This document shows, one piece after another, positions 1 through 13,600 of a DNA stretch of 64,000 bases. The notes beneath the pieces were generated by a model, which was not told the DNA's origin, made no database searches, and saw nothing but the letters and a program-made list of their open reading frames with translations. The DNA lies in contig JAGQDJ010000633.1 of assembly GCA_022885665.1 (NCBI GenBank), forward strand, positions 1,794,653-1,858,652. The letters are read 5' to 3'. The position numbers and the translations under genes were made by a program. This stretch comes from Triops longicaudatus. Taxonomy: Eukaryota; Arthropoda; Branchiopoda; Notostraca; Triopsidae. Each line of letters starts with the position of its first letter. Within the stretch, counting starts at the first letter, position 1.

Positions 1-1667
1 GTTCCAGTTCACTTAGTACCCCGGACTCATTCAATCTTTTCGCGATTTAAGAAACCGAAAACAACACAGCGGATTCACGGCGAAAAACTAAACAAACAAG
101 TAAATAAAAAATACAGTGCAGCAATAACAATTCTCGGCAGCATTAACTCTGCACTGCAAACTGCGATGGTTTCCAGAGGGACGGTAATCGCGTTATTACG
201 TCGAAAACGGAGCTAGCATTACACTAAATCAAGCGATTGTCTGGTGCAACTTTCTGATAAATTTTAATGACCAGAATATTGCCAAATCCGACAGCACCGA
301 AAAAGATGGGAGTGGGAAATAAACGGGGTTATGAAAAACTCGTTGGCGTGGCTTAGAGGCAAGAAACGAAAAAATAATTCACACGGAGACCCCAACGGCT
401 AAAAAAAGCATCTTTTTGACATCTTGGCTGATGGATGAGCATTGGGAAGGACATTTGAAATCTAGCCAAGTGCAAATCTGGCCAAGAAAACGCAGGATAT
501 GGGCCCAGAGAATACAACAAAAAAAGGGTTAAAAAAGAGCACGAAAAGACGAAAAGGCTTGTGTGTGAGAAAAGCAGCTGACCTTAAACAGTTAACTATG
601 ATACATCAAGTTCGTCATGCCAGTTCCTACGTCAAAATGGAATAGTGCCTACTGGGCATTTATCCCGCTTCTCTTGAAGACCACTCAAATAACTTCCTCA
701 GGTTAATAAGAAGGTGCCAAGGTGGTGCGTGTTCCAGGAGAATAAAACATCCTTTTAGCGTTTAGGGTCTTTGGATTTCAGCTTCAAGTTCCCCTTAAAA
801 AAGCGCAAGCTACGTCGACTAGGTCTAAGGGAGAAATGCATTAACGAACTTGTTACGGCCAAACGTCCTGCACACGCAATGTATAGGCTGCTTAAAGGAT
901 ACCAACTTAGGTCTCATGACACCGTACTCCAGTTGCATGTAACCTAGTCCACGTTAGCCATAGGAAAGAGCTGCATGGTGACAATAACTGAGGACGGCCT
1001 TTGTGAAGATGACAGACTAGAGTGTTGTATGATAATCATCGAAGTTTCACGGTTACTAGACTCACTTTCACATCATGTTCCCGTTTCTTTCCCAAATACC
1101 GGAATTATTTTACACACAACTCCCGTGGGCGACATTTCACTGCATGTAGAGTAATCGATAAAAACAACAGGAACTATCGAAGCGTTAGATCTTTACCGAC
1201 TAAACGAAACTTACATAAGACCTCCGCGACGTGAAATAGCCGCCTTCGTCAGAAATGGGTTCCGATATCCGGGAAAAACTCATTAAGGAAGGCACCAGCA
1301 TCTTCTATTTTTCTCTCGGAAGACTCGCGTTAGCCTCATCCTGCCTCACCCTGATAATACTGTAATGCTGTACACTAAAGTTTACAGGAAACCCACGACG
1401 ATAAAGTAATGAAGTTGAAAAAAGACGCATTTCTAACACTATAACTTTATGTTTCGCGAATATAATATCCAGCGCCAGTAGTTTATGATTACAACGATGT
1501 CAAGTCCAGCGTACACGAGGAGCAACTCTCGAATACCAATAGTTTGTGAAAATAATTACTGTTCACCAGATCAGGTACCAGAAGGCAGCTTACCAACATT
1601 GCCCAGCAAAACACATACATTCCTGAATCAATCCAAGGCATTACTGAAAACGATTGCTTCTTATGAT
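1..1667. other. Region downstream of USP48, no gene seen
   Basis: This stretch lies beyond the USP48 stop codon on the minus strand, so its right part should be 3' untranslated sequence. The longest open frames (60-80 codons) show no recognisable domain and no matching splice sites. I found no canonical minus-strand AATAAA near the stop, so the transcript end is not located. Confidence 0.5.
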
Positions 1668-4600
1668 TCACTTTCCCATCAGTTCCGTCCCTACAACATA
1701 AAGAGTACCGATAGGGGTAGTAAAAGCAGTTAACTTTAGATCACAACTTTCCTATAAGAAACGCATTTGATAAAGTTTAAGTTTACCTTTGAATCCTTCT
1801 TCAGGAACAGCATTGCTAAAATCTTCCAGTAATGGAGCATCGCACGGTTCGTCAGCCTGCAAGGAAAAAAATAATAAAAATATGGAATATAATGTGGTAC
1901 GTGTTGCATTTTATGTTTTATGTGATAAAAAGCAACTTGTCCGTCTTGCTAAAAACTACGCTCACAACGGACCTGAAATAAAAAAGTTAACGGATCTTCC
2001 CTAAGATATTCCCGATTTAAGCAAGCCTCGATGCATGAGCGAATAGCCTCCTTTTAATCAACTGCCGTGAGCTGCGTTGCATTCTTAATTAAATACAACG
2101 TACAGACGGCGTTTGATGAACTGAGCTTATTCAAGCAGTTAAGCTCACTTTTTCGAGCATCCCGGGCCCGACATTGAAAAATCTCCTCGACTGTTTACAA
2201 GCTGCTGGTCTCGAAATCAGCAGGCCTCGGGTCTAGGCTTTTCGTTTTAATGTTAGACGCTGCCAGCTCCAATTAGACTGACAGTTTCACGCTTTCTCCA
2301 AGACAATGCTCAGAGAAGCGACAGTTCCGAGTTTTCATACTGAGCATATCCATCAATAATCTATCCCAGTGAAGATTCATGCCATCATTTCGGTATTCAT
2401 AGACGCAAATTTCTCTCAGGCCATAAACGTCCCGCCTAGTTTGCAACCCCTTAAATCAAACACGCTAATTAAGTAACCATAAGGCGTCAGAAAATAACGT
2501 TGCAGTGAAAATCCACGAGGGCAAATACCTTGACAAGTTTTTGGCGAGCGACTCCACATACCTGACGTGTGTCTAATGCACATGGAGCCCAATAATCCAA
2601 CTTACCCTTTTCACTGGGCCTATTCAACTTTACATGCCATAACTTTTCCACGCGCATCCTAAAAAACGAGCTACAGGGGTGGTAAAACTAATGCCCGATC
2701 AATATGACTGACCTGCACACTCATAAAAATAATGCATCTTAAACCGTAGGGACTACGCCACTCTTTTGCATAAGAATGTAACTCCCTCCACCCCCGTAAG
2801 GACATAAATTCTCTTACCTGTAAAAGAATAACGCTGCCTGGCATTATTCCAAATGAAGCTAATGATGCGTCATTATCAGCCAAAGCCTTTCCTTCAAAGC
2901 TGAGATGTTGGTCATAGGGCGCTACCGCAAACTTCCCCAAAAGCTAACGAAAGATAATCATAAAAATTGACCTATGCTGAACAAGTGCGCATTTGGACGG
3001 ACTCACATCTATTTTGAGTTGGCGGACGGTAGTGTCACAAGACACGACAACTTGCTTCATCCCCCGGGTGTTTCTTTGACGTTGACTCCGTCGAAAACTT
3101 GCTGCAGTTGGTGCCACTGTGGGATTCGTTTCGACTTTTTGCTTCTTTTTCTCCGCCTTTATGGTACATAATCGAACGCAACGGATGGAGACACCAGTTT
3201 GTAACATTTTAGTATCGGTTCATTACGAGGTACTTTTTTTTCGTCATTTTCTTACCACAAATTCAACGTCATCGTCGACCATCATAGGAGATTTTTTCGT
3301 ATCCGCAAGATCTGGCTGCTGCTGAGCGTCGACGTCGGACGGGTCATCGTTGCCTGATGTGATTTGTCGGACGTAAATCACTGCGTTGTCGTAAAACAGT
3401 TTTTCTTGGTTCTCGCTTTCCTCTTTGTCTTGCAAACACGATTCGCACACTCCTGTCAATAAAGCGAAACTATTCATTTCCATTTGTCTGATCAAGACCA
3501 ACTGCATTATAAGAACTTGTGCTTGCGAGGTCAAAAAACAAGGTAAAAAGGCTCAAGCAAAGAACAAAGCCCGTCTGTTTTTATCAAGATTAAAGCACTA
3601 CGGCAATCTCTCGCCGTAGGAAAATAGAGCTGTGATTCACAAGCGATAGAATACTTGTACGGTCAGCAAACAGTGATGTTTTTGTGTGCATTCTTTTTTA
3701 AAACAAAAATGTGTAAATCACTGAAAAAAAGCTTGAATTGATGAGTATTTTCAGTACTTTTTTCCACTAGTTTTTTTTTAGTATTTCACCTTTTTAATGT
3801 CTGTAGCACAACACCACACGAGCTAAAATTGTCCTCGGACTACAATCAAATCACTATAACGACGACTGTATAAAGCTTCGCTATAAAGGGTACCAAACAG
3901 AACATGAAGCAAGCTTAATGCGCAAAAGTCCACGCGTCCCCGCGAAACGAAATGCATTTTACGGACAATGAGCTATAATGGACAAATTCGTCGTCAAGAT
4001 TTTTATGATTTTTTGCATTATATTTTCTAGGTTATTTAAAGGGCTGGTTCACAGTTTTTGCGAACGTAGCTGTAGTAGTAAGCATCAGATATGTTCAAAC
4101 AGCATTTCTATCTTCTGGGAGGTTCGTTACTGCAAGATTGTACTGCGTTCCTATTTACGAACGGCTACCCTACTCGTTTTATATTTTCTCATAGGCTATA
4201 ATTAGATGATTACAAGACTGTTCTCTGTAGAAAACGCTTCAATAAAGAAATAAATGGCATTACACAACGCGTATTGCGCAGTAGGAAAATGAAAGTAAAG
4301 CATCTGGTTACATCAACTAATCTCAATATGGTCGGGCAACAAGCGAAGTGCAGTAAACTGGATAAAATGGAGTCTATACGATGACACAAAAGCTTGTGCT
4401 TGTCTATTAGGATGGACTGCGAAGAGCCCATTCACGTTTTAGGACCAATGCACTGAAGCCAGCCATAAAAGCTGGCTCCAAGGTTTTGGAACTCTTCCTT
4501 CTACATCAACTAGCTTTTCCGTATCATCGCCTACATACCACGCAGTGGCGTTTCCCCTATAGATTCCGGAAGGTGTGATGAAGACCTTAATGCACAATGG

Positions 4601-7600
4601 TTGCGTGACCAATAATGGTTAATAAAGTCAGCACTCATTAGTGACCTAAAACCACATACCCAGCTTTGGATGGGGGGAACAGAGAAAAAAAAGGCACGGG
4701 AGAGAAAAAGTATTTCACTGATACGGTGTCCGAAACAAAAGGATTCTAGTTACTCGACCTGAGTATACTCAAGTAGAGAAAAAAAAGTTCGTGGTGTCAT
4801 ATTGACACGGCATAAGAAAAAACTTAGACTTTCTAAGCCTGAGAGAAGGCCTTAGTTCTTTTTTCTCAATTAAGTTCCTTAACCTATTCCCCGTTGCACG
4901 GCACGTATTAGGCCATATGTGGCCCACCTCAAACTCAGGCTCTTTGGGGGATCCAAAAAGTGAAGAGCACAGTGCAAGAAGCACAAGCTTTCTGCAAGAA
5001 GACAAAAGGCTCTGCGCAATGAAAGGGTTGAGCCTATGATTCCCCACCCGGGTTCCTAGGCTGTACACATATTACACCATGGCAAAAAGAAAGTGCGAGA
5101 GAATAACGAAGCTTTGGTATCACCCACGATGGAGATGGACCTACACAGCTTGGCGGGAAAGGAAACAAGAAAGAAACATTCTACTCCTCCCGACGGGCCG
5201 ATCCCACCAAAAGCAAGCATTTTCTCGGAACTGGTGTAAAAACTCGAAGTGAAAAAAATGAGAGCAACGGCCGCCGACACTCTCCTTGGAAAGAACGTCC
5301 AAAAAGAGTTCTAATTTGATCTGACGTAGGATCTTACCCGGCGCCGGCTACAGAATCGACGATACCGACGCCACCTAGGATCCACGCCATCTTAGGCTAG
5401 CGTGCGTTTATACGCTAAGAAAACATTTTTTCCTCCAGGGGGCGTAGCTCTTCCAAGAAAAAGAGATGTAGTGGGGGCAGGGGGTGGGTGGCAAAACGAA
5501 GGCCCCTTGCCGATTGTCGTCGTCCATCACACAACCAGAAAGGATATCATTAAGACTTGGCGAGACTTGGGGAAAAGAATGAAAGACAATCTCTTACCCT
5601 CCCACTCCTGACTGGCTGCCTTCAGGCTGTAGGTATAATTAAGCCTAAAAAACCGCGTCTTGTTAAAAACGTCCTTTGACGCGTAAGTTTTTTTCCTACC
5701 TCGTCATAGTACACTATCACTTCATTTTTATGAGTTCTAGTGTTTCATATGCACAAGCATTGGTATTTACACCTGTCATACTCCAATTAGACCCAGGGCC
5801 GGGGCTTCTTTCTCAACCCATTCTTGCCAGGGACACAAGACGCCGCTTAAACTTATTACCTTTTTCCTTTCGACTTGGTATTTATCTTTGCCGTATCTTT
5901 TGTACCGTCCCGGTATGTATACAGGCAACATACACACAAAGAACGCTCATCCAGACTCTTTTAGGTAAATGCGGAATTCTTGGAATAATTTTTTAGGACT
6001 TATTAGCCGAATACGCTTGCGGCCTTAGCTCATATAAAGAGGCCGGTTGCTTCTTTCATCCCTTCCCATGACTGATGTTGGCGATTAAGATGAAATATTG
6101 CCGTTTCTACGAAAAAATACAATGCTACGAATGCAAAAAGTAACTTGATGCTTAAAATTTAATATTCGATCGTCTTGAAGTGCCTTTTCGCGGTGGGCCA
6201 ATCTGAACATAAGCTTAAAAGAGTGATAACATTAGACACCTTACACAGCCAAGCAACCGAACTGCAGGAGGCTTATGGAGAGACTCTTTTGTTGATGTGT
6301 TAGCAATGACTATAATAACGTCACTTAAGATAAGCAAACAAGCAAAAAATGCTCCGGACAAGCGGGGAACGTGATTGCGCAGCATTCTGACGTAGTGACT
6401 CTATGGCGCGCCAGATGAAAAGGCAAAGCGCCACCACACACACAGCAAAAAAAGCTGGTGGCAAACAAGGAACTCCTTTTACTTTTTTCTGACCCAGCAG
6501 GACATTTTTCTTCCCTTGGACGCGTGTTTTGTTTGTTCGAACTAATCTGCATACAAAGAAGTGGCCAAATAAATTCTCACCGCTACTGGTCTTACGAGTT
6601 TGCAACCTTGGGGCCCTGAGACACGACAGACAGCAACCGGTTACTCGCCATGTCACTGGCCCTGAATAGTCAATAACTTTAGCGTGTCCTCTTTAGGACT
6701 CCAATCGCGACAGGCTAATCGCCATTAAAGTCAACAACATCCGCCACAACCTCTAAGACTTTACGCGGGAGATCTTTTTAAAGTTTTCAATAACAAAGAA
6801 CTTACTAGTTTCCTTATTGATTCAAACACTTTTTTATTTTCGTCTTCTTTCACCCCCCTAGCCTGGAAAATTAAAGTAAAAAATAACAACGGATAATGTT
6901 TCGCCAAGCGTTACATCTTCCAGCTCGTTTTTTTGCTTGTCTCCAAGAAAATTTTACATGGTAGCTACACCCTAGAGCAAGTTGATTTGTCAGTGCAAAC
7001 ATGAGACGACGCTTAAGGACTCCTGACTAGCGACCCTTCTGGCTGAAACTCAAAGAAAACCGCCACTCTGTCGGCCCATTAATCCTGCCTTTGCTTTTGC
7101 GGACAATACCACCAGTTGAGTACTCATTATGCATTCACAGCCAAGCCCATCGCCCTGTCCCGGGCATCCCACCAAAGCAACGAAGGTTTGGCTGCGCTAA
7201 TAAAATACCACGCCAGGAAAGTCCACCGGAGATATCTTTGGCCAAGGATACTGTGAAAATTGGCTGGCCAAAGGGGGTTTGCTCCTGGCCCTCGACCATG
7301 TAGTCCCAAATATGCTGCTCTCCTTACCCTGAACTGACGGACATGGTCCGAGACGACACTTCAACGTCAAACTGGATCCTTCCAAAACTCGCAAGGGAAA
7401 ACAAGGAAATCCAACACGGCAACGTTGAAGATAACTTGATTAACGTATGTATTTTAACTGTAAGTCACATTGAAGCCTTTTATCTCTGCTTGCTTTAACC
7501 GGGCACCGTTTCGATCAGACATAGTTTTGGTAAATCATTATCTGTCAACTGTGTTATAGTCGCCCATTTTCGAAAAATTACTTTCTGGAAACACTTAAGA

Positions 7601-10600
7601 AATAGGACAATATAATTTTAAGTTTCTTCCGGCTTATCCAGTTTTCCCATTGATGTCGCAAGGACTACGTAGACGCTAGCTAAGAAGGCTGCTAGTCTGC
7701 ATGTTGCATATGTGTTACAATAAATGTATTAAGCGCTCGGAATTATTCAGAAAGCTTTTGTTCAAAAGAACTGAGGGAAGGAAGGCGAAGGCAAAGATAA
7801 GGTCGATTCCGAGGAGAGCCCCGAGCATATATTGGATGTTGGCTGTCGTTTGTGTTCCCCGACATAGCCCGAGCCTAAGGTTTCAGCATAAATCTCACCG
7901 CTCGCTTCGTCCCATAACCGTAAATTCGGTGTGTGTCCATAATTCTGCTCGAGCTAGATAGAATGGAGAGGCCCCCTAGGCACCTGGACTGCCGTACACC
8001 TTCACCTGCACCGCAAGTTGATGGCCATGTCGCCTGGAATCAATGAACCTGATCAGGAGCAAGACCGTGAATCAGTCGTGCTATATGGAGAAACCGTGGA
8101 CCAGGGTGACTATAAATTGATCAAGGCTTGAAAGTTAAGATCGCGTGCAGGCTTTTGCCCTATACGTTTCACCTTCTGTATTGCACCCGGCCTGCTTTTT
8201 TCCCTCTCTCGCTTTCGCAAAGGGGCCACGACACCAACACTTCGAGGAGCACCAAAGTACAACGGCCTGGAGCCTTAAAGCTTGGAGTCACGTAATGAGC
8301 TTCACATCAAGGAAAACCTCAATGCGACTCCACCAATTTCGAGGCATACCACAGTCCAAGAAATTATTTCATGCATTGCTACTTTAGGCACACTACGAAT
8401 TGTCCAAGAGTCGCACAACAGTCATATGAATTACTGTCCAGTAAAACTCGCTGCTGAAAGACAAAATTGGTACAAAGTCTCAGATGTTGGGCACCACAAA
8501 GGCTAAGTGGCATAGTTCCGAATATCTTGCTTTTTAGCTGAGTTCTTCGGATCACAAGTTGAAACATTCTACTAACTTGAGTGAATTTCGTACGATTCAC
8601 GTCCAAGAATATGTACGAAGTTCTGATAGCGTGACTTTATTGTTGCGGCACAATGATTGCGTGCAAGTTGACTTGCATGTTATTCCACCCGTGAATGACC
8701 TTTGACCTCTTGAACCGCACTTTTCCACCTCTGCCTGGTGCTGATTCAAGTGAAAAAGAAAGCTTCGTCAAACAACTCCTTCTTGGTAAGCTTGCCTTTC
8801 CCGCCTTGATGTCGTAAGCCATTTACGGGCGCAGTCATTTGCCATATAAAATGAAAAGACTTCCTGTTCCTTGTGAAAGATTACTCAGACACGTCTTGGC
8901 CGTTTCTTCTCCATTATAATTTTCACGGGCATACATATGCTTATTATTTCCGATTTTTCTAGAATCGCAAGGCAGGAAAATCAGTGAAAAGAAAGGAGCT
9001 TGGCCCATAGAAGTTGTCAAATAGGAAGAAAGTATAACACCACGAACTTCAACATTTAGCATGCTGCCCATCACAGTCGCCGTTCCAGCTTTTCAGTACT
9101 TCAATTAAGCCTACCAAACACATCTTGTCTTTCGTCACTCGTTTACTTCATGCATAACAAACAAGTTGTGTAAGTTACAACATCAGTGGACTGAAATTTC
9201 ATGTCTGCTACACAGAATGAGTTTTGGGCCTATTTGCTTCGCCGGCTAGACATGCTAGTCGTGGAGTCAAAAACTAACGTCAATATAAAACCTGTCAGAA
9301 TCCACGTGGCGATACAGGCTAAATCTTAAAACATAGAAAAGCAACAAATTATAAGAGATGGAGCAAATTTCCGAGAAAAATCTCAACATTTCTGAAAATA
9401 GTGCGGAAGCTTAGTTAAACACCTTGGTAACATCACAGAAAACTAGTGAATTTTCGATTCAAGGCAATTTCACAAATAATGACAATTAATATGAAAAAGA
9501 GCTTTTAATAATTAAAAACCGAATAAATAGCATAAACTATAGGCAAAAAAATTCAAGAAAAGAACAAAGACTAATTTGAAGTAATAATGTAATGTGATTT
9601 CGCTACATAAGTGGTAAATAAACTAGGCTTTTTTGCATTCGTTATACTCGCTTTAAGTGTTCAACAGCTAAACGGCTTACACAAGTATTTCTAAGCAAAC
9701 CATAAGTTACATAACTATCTGGCAAATTTTTAGTTCCGTTTCCGTACGAATAATAGTAATGTTTTCCAACAACTAAGGTGAAGTTTAATTTAACAAAAAA
9801 AACTATACCAGACCTTACATACTGTACGAATATCGCAGCCTTGCCGTAATGCAGCATCTTCAGACCGTCAGCTTGCTGACGAATTCAAGACATAATTTAA
9901 CTTGTATACTAAATAAACAGTTAAAATCCATTATTGCTAGTTTAAATCGTCTGTTGTCCACATAACTTCTACAGGATGTACGGAAAATATCCCTAGACAA
10001 ACTCTTAATACGCTGTGGAATCTTAATTTTCATTACACAAATGTAGAAATATGTTAAACAGACTGAAAACTGTGTTCAAAAGAAAACATCCGTATTTTTT
10101 TTTTTTAAAGGGCAAACGGTTCCTAGTTTCTCCACGACCCTTGTAGGTTTGAGCGATTATAAAAAAAGATCTCTTTCCCGATAATACACAGCCACACGCT
10201 GTAAGACACGGTAACCCTTTTTAGGCCGTCTCATTTTATAAAAATGATAAATGCAGTGATGCCTGTACGCTTTTGTTCTGCCTACAAAACTTGACGAGAA
10301 GTAGGTAAAAAACGAGATCTTTTTGCGACAGCGGCATTTTAAGCCGCTTACATCACCATCGCACCAAAGGGAAATGCGTCTAAAAACGGGGAAAAATCTT
10401 TACTTAAGACTCAACCTAAATTCCATTGCTCCTAGACGGATCTTAAAGATTTTGTTTCAAAGAATTGTAAACACTGTGCACTCACATTGCGACTCCCATG
10501 CGTTCCGCGACTATCATCGTTAAGCGGTTCCTGTTTAACACTTAATAGCTAGAGTATTGTTTCAGACTTAAAAAATTCGAAATTCCAAAATGCCTCTGTG

Positions 10601-13600
10601 CTTTCCGTTCTCAAGTCGTCTGATTCAAGTTCGTATTATCGTCCAAAATTTATTCGTTCAGCGAAACTTAACCCTTCCTCACCCTCGCAACACGCTTATC
10701 GTTACCCGAAGTTCTCGTTAACAGATTCCAGCGAGGATTTATTGCACCGTATAAAGAAAGCAAACAAGCACGCGTGAGTCGTCAAAGCGGGGACAGTTGG
10801 GGCTGGTGTAGTCCGATGTTGGAGATGGGAATGAAGGAAGTGACACGCATTTCTGGGCGGCAGTTTTTTTTTACCTTCTTGTAATCAGAAAGGTGTGAGA
10901 GGTTTCCTGCTTTACGGTTTTCTTAGATTGACAAGCAAATCAAGCTTTTCGTTCACGACGCCATGCCTTGTATGACACATCCCACATTTTATGGTCAAGA
11001 AGCATTCTACTAAACACTCGGGTGTTTTGAACGATGAGACAAGAATAAAAACTTCAAGAGCGGCACAAAATATTACGCCCTGAATGCAAATCATTTTCAG
11101 TAATATTGGCGTCCATGTGTTGAGCAGCTTACACAACCGATTGAGCTCAAAACCTGCATTCCATTACCTTCCATTTTGTCGGGCTTTTTCGGCCAATTTT
11201 TAAAAAATCTTCATTGTCTTGTGAAAAGGCTGAGTTTTCGCTTGTGTTCACTCCCTAACCAAATTCGGCACAGGCCAATAGACGGGATTCGCATTCGGTC
11301 AGAAATTCAGGGCTTTCTGAGCCTCTTTTCAATGAAATTCCAAAACACAATTCTTCCTCGTCTCAATAGTCACGAAAGTGAAACCAAACAGTGCACTTAC
11401 CTGGCTCGCTGACAAAAGTCACTCCCAATTCATTCGTGACTCGCTTGATCGAGACGCTTGTACCTTCGATGGGTAATATCTTCAGCAAAGCTTCCCACTC
11501 GCTAGGCCACAGCATAACCAATCTAGTACAAAACGTACGAGAGACTTCATTAATGTCACTCGGCATCAAAGCTTTACTTTTTCAAATGCAAAAAAATATC
11601 TTTTTATTTTTTCCCCATAAAAAAAGTCCTCCTTTGCAAAAAAGCAAAAGGACACAGCAGCCTCGTCACATGATTACGACCGCGTGTGTTATTTTTGCCT
11701 ACGATTTTCCAAGCTGAGAGCGTATGGCCATGTAGACCGTTTTCCCATCTGCGACAGCCATCAAAGCTAGCCGTGACCTCAGCTACGACTCATTTTCCAG
11801 GCTGGAAAAAAAAATCTAACTACCTCCTCGCTTCCTTCCCCTATCGCCTTTCCGCCGAAAAGCTCGCTAAAGCTTTCGGGGTGTTCGGCGGAGCTCGTAC
11901 GAGAGAGCTAAAGAAAATTTCCCACATCTCTTGTCCTCACAAGCTGGGGGGACTCGTTTGGAATTTAGGCGATAGATCGGACTACGTTAGGCTTTCTTGG
12001 CAGTATCAGCATTAGTTGGACGAAACCAAGCTAGGAGGAGAGAAACGAATCCCAGCTTCGATTTAGTTTAACTTGCCTGGCGCTAGCAAACTCACGGCTA
12101 CCCATGTCCCGGGACGACACGAATGGGAGACACCTACGATCAGAGGACGTGATGCAAGACGCGGACGACTCTCTGGAGATGAATGCGACTCGATACACGT
12201 AAGTGCCAGTGGAGCCATACACATGAGTGTGACTTCTTTTCTATGGGTTATGGGATTTGTTTTTCTTTCTTTGAAAAAGGCTTGATATACAAAAATGGAA
12301 ACAAAAAAAGAACTCGATAAGTTAGAATTGCTTTTTTTAACGTTTCCTTTTTTCTCCCCTTTATCGGTTCGCGCCAATTATGTCTGATTGCCTTAATGGA
12401 GAGAGGAAGTTGGTTGAAGTGAGCATAAACTTCGTCTCAAAGAGTTATCAATTTCCCTAGCGTTAGAACGAGTTCTATGCCCTTCGGGCGTTCTTGTGAC
12501 GGCAACGGCGCCGCAAAAGGTAACGTATCGCGCCATGTAATTACCTCTGGGCGCAAGCTGGCAGGTGCTTGACGAAAGGCCTTGTAAGACTTGGTTCACA
12601 CTCCCCAAAGCAGAACGGGAAGATGTGGTCACATATAACTCAACGTTAGCCATCTTACAAGCGCGCTAGCATAATAGCTAGTCGCGAAAACATTCCCGCG
12701 CCAATTTACGATTACAATTAGCCATAATTTTTACGCCTCATCATATAACTTGCTTTCCTTTAAAATGCAATTTTCCCAACAACGGACCTCTGGGAAATTA
12801 ATGGAGGGGCTAAATAGCAAAATGCTTCTCTCCCCACCCTGCTCACTCTTCTCGAGTGGTTTTCATAAGCTGGGATGCTCGGAAACGAAGTCCTACTTTT
12901 CTTTAAACTTCGCTCAACTATTTTTCAGTGAAAGAAACTGCAACAAGGGAATAAATCCTAGATAACAGAAAGACAAAGGGGGCGAACACTGGCAAGCTTT
13001 TAACTGCTGCTTACTCTCGCATTTTTTACAACTTTTCTTGTGCTGCTCGCCTTTTTATCATCGAGACGGCTATGAGTCTTTCGGAAAATATCCCAATTAG
13101 AAAACATCTTAAAGTCGCATCGTGGACAAAAACCGTCGTGCGCTGTCAGAGAAATAATATACGGATTTCCTAAAACCATATAAATTTGTTTTTTCTTTAA
13201 ATCTAACGCCCATTGGGGAAAAAAGGGGTGGCGTAACAACAATTCGAGTTCTCTGATTCTCTCCCGCGGTTACTTGAATACCAGTGAATGAAAGTTCTGT
13301 TGCTTCTTTTTTTTTACACAAACTTCCGAAACAGAGAGAGGCCACCAAGCTTCCGTAGTTTCCATCAGCACTAAGACTCTTCCAGAAAGAGACCAATAAA
13401 ACAACGTTTTTTTTCATTCTCGGGTGTTTTAAGAAATTCCCGCTAGAATGCAAAGAAAGTTGTTGCGTAGCAAGTTCTCAAGCTGTTGAACCACGTGAGA
13501 CTAATAAATTCTGTTAGGTGATCGTAAATATGCGGAAGCCAACAGCATAACAGCAACACTTTTAAACATATAGCATACAGGCCCATTTACCATGTCTTTT

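Larger units (their letters stand above)
3453..11400 (-). other. Giant USP48 intron (about 7.9 kb)
   Basis: Bounded by donor GTAAGTGC directly after the SEPG codons at 11401 and acceptor TTGACAG before GVCESC at 3452. The two half-codons join in phase, giving SEPGVCESC as in the family. Inside I see scattered stops in all frames, A/T-rich stretches, a short hairpin at 4457-4477 and an exon-like start near 5338-5393 (listed separately). There is no transposon protein, tRNA or rRNA. Confidence 0.85.

Noticed and set aside
7091..7394. Overlapping open frames on both strands near 7.1-7.4 kb
   Set aside because: Mutually shadowing frames with no domain, start context or splice partner; probably chance in a G+C-richer patch.
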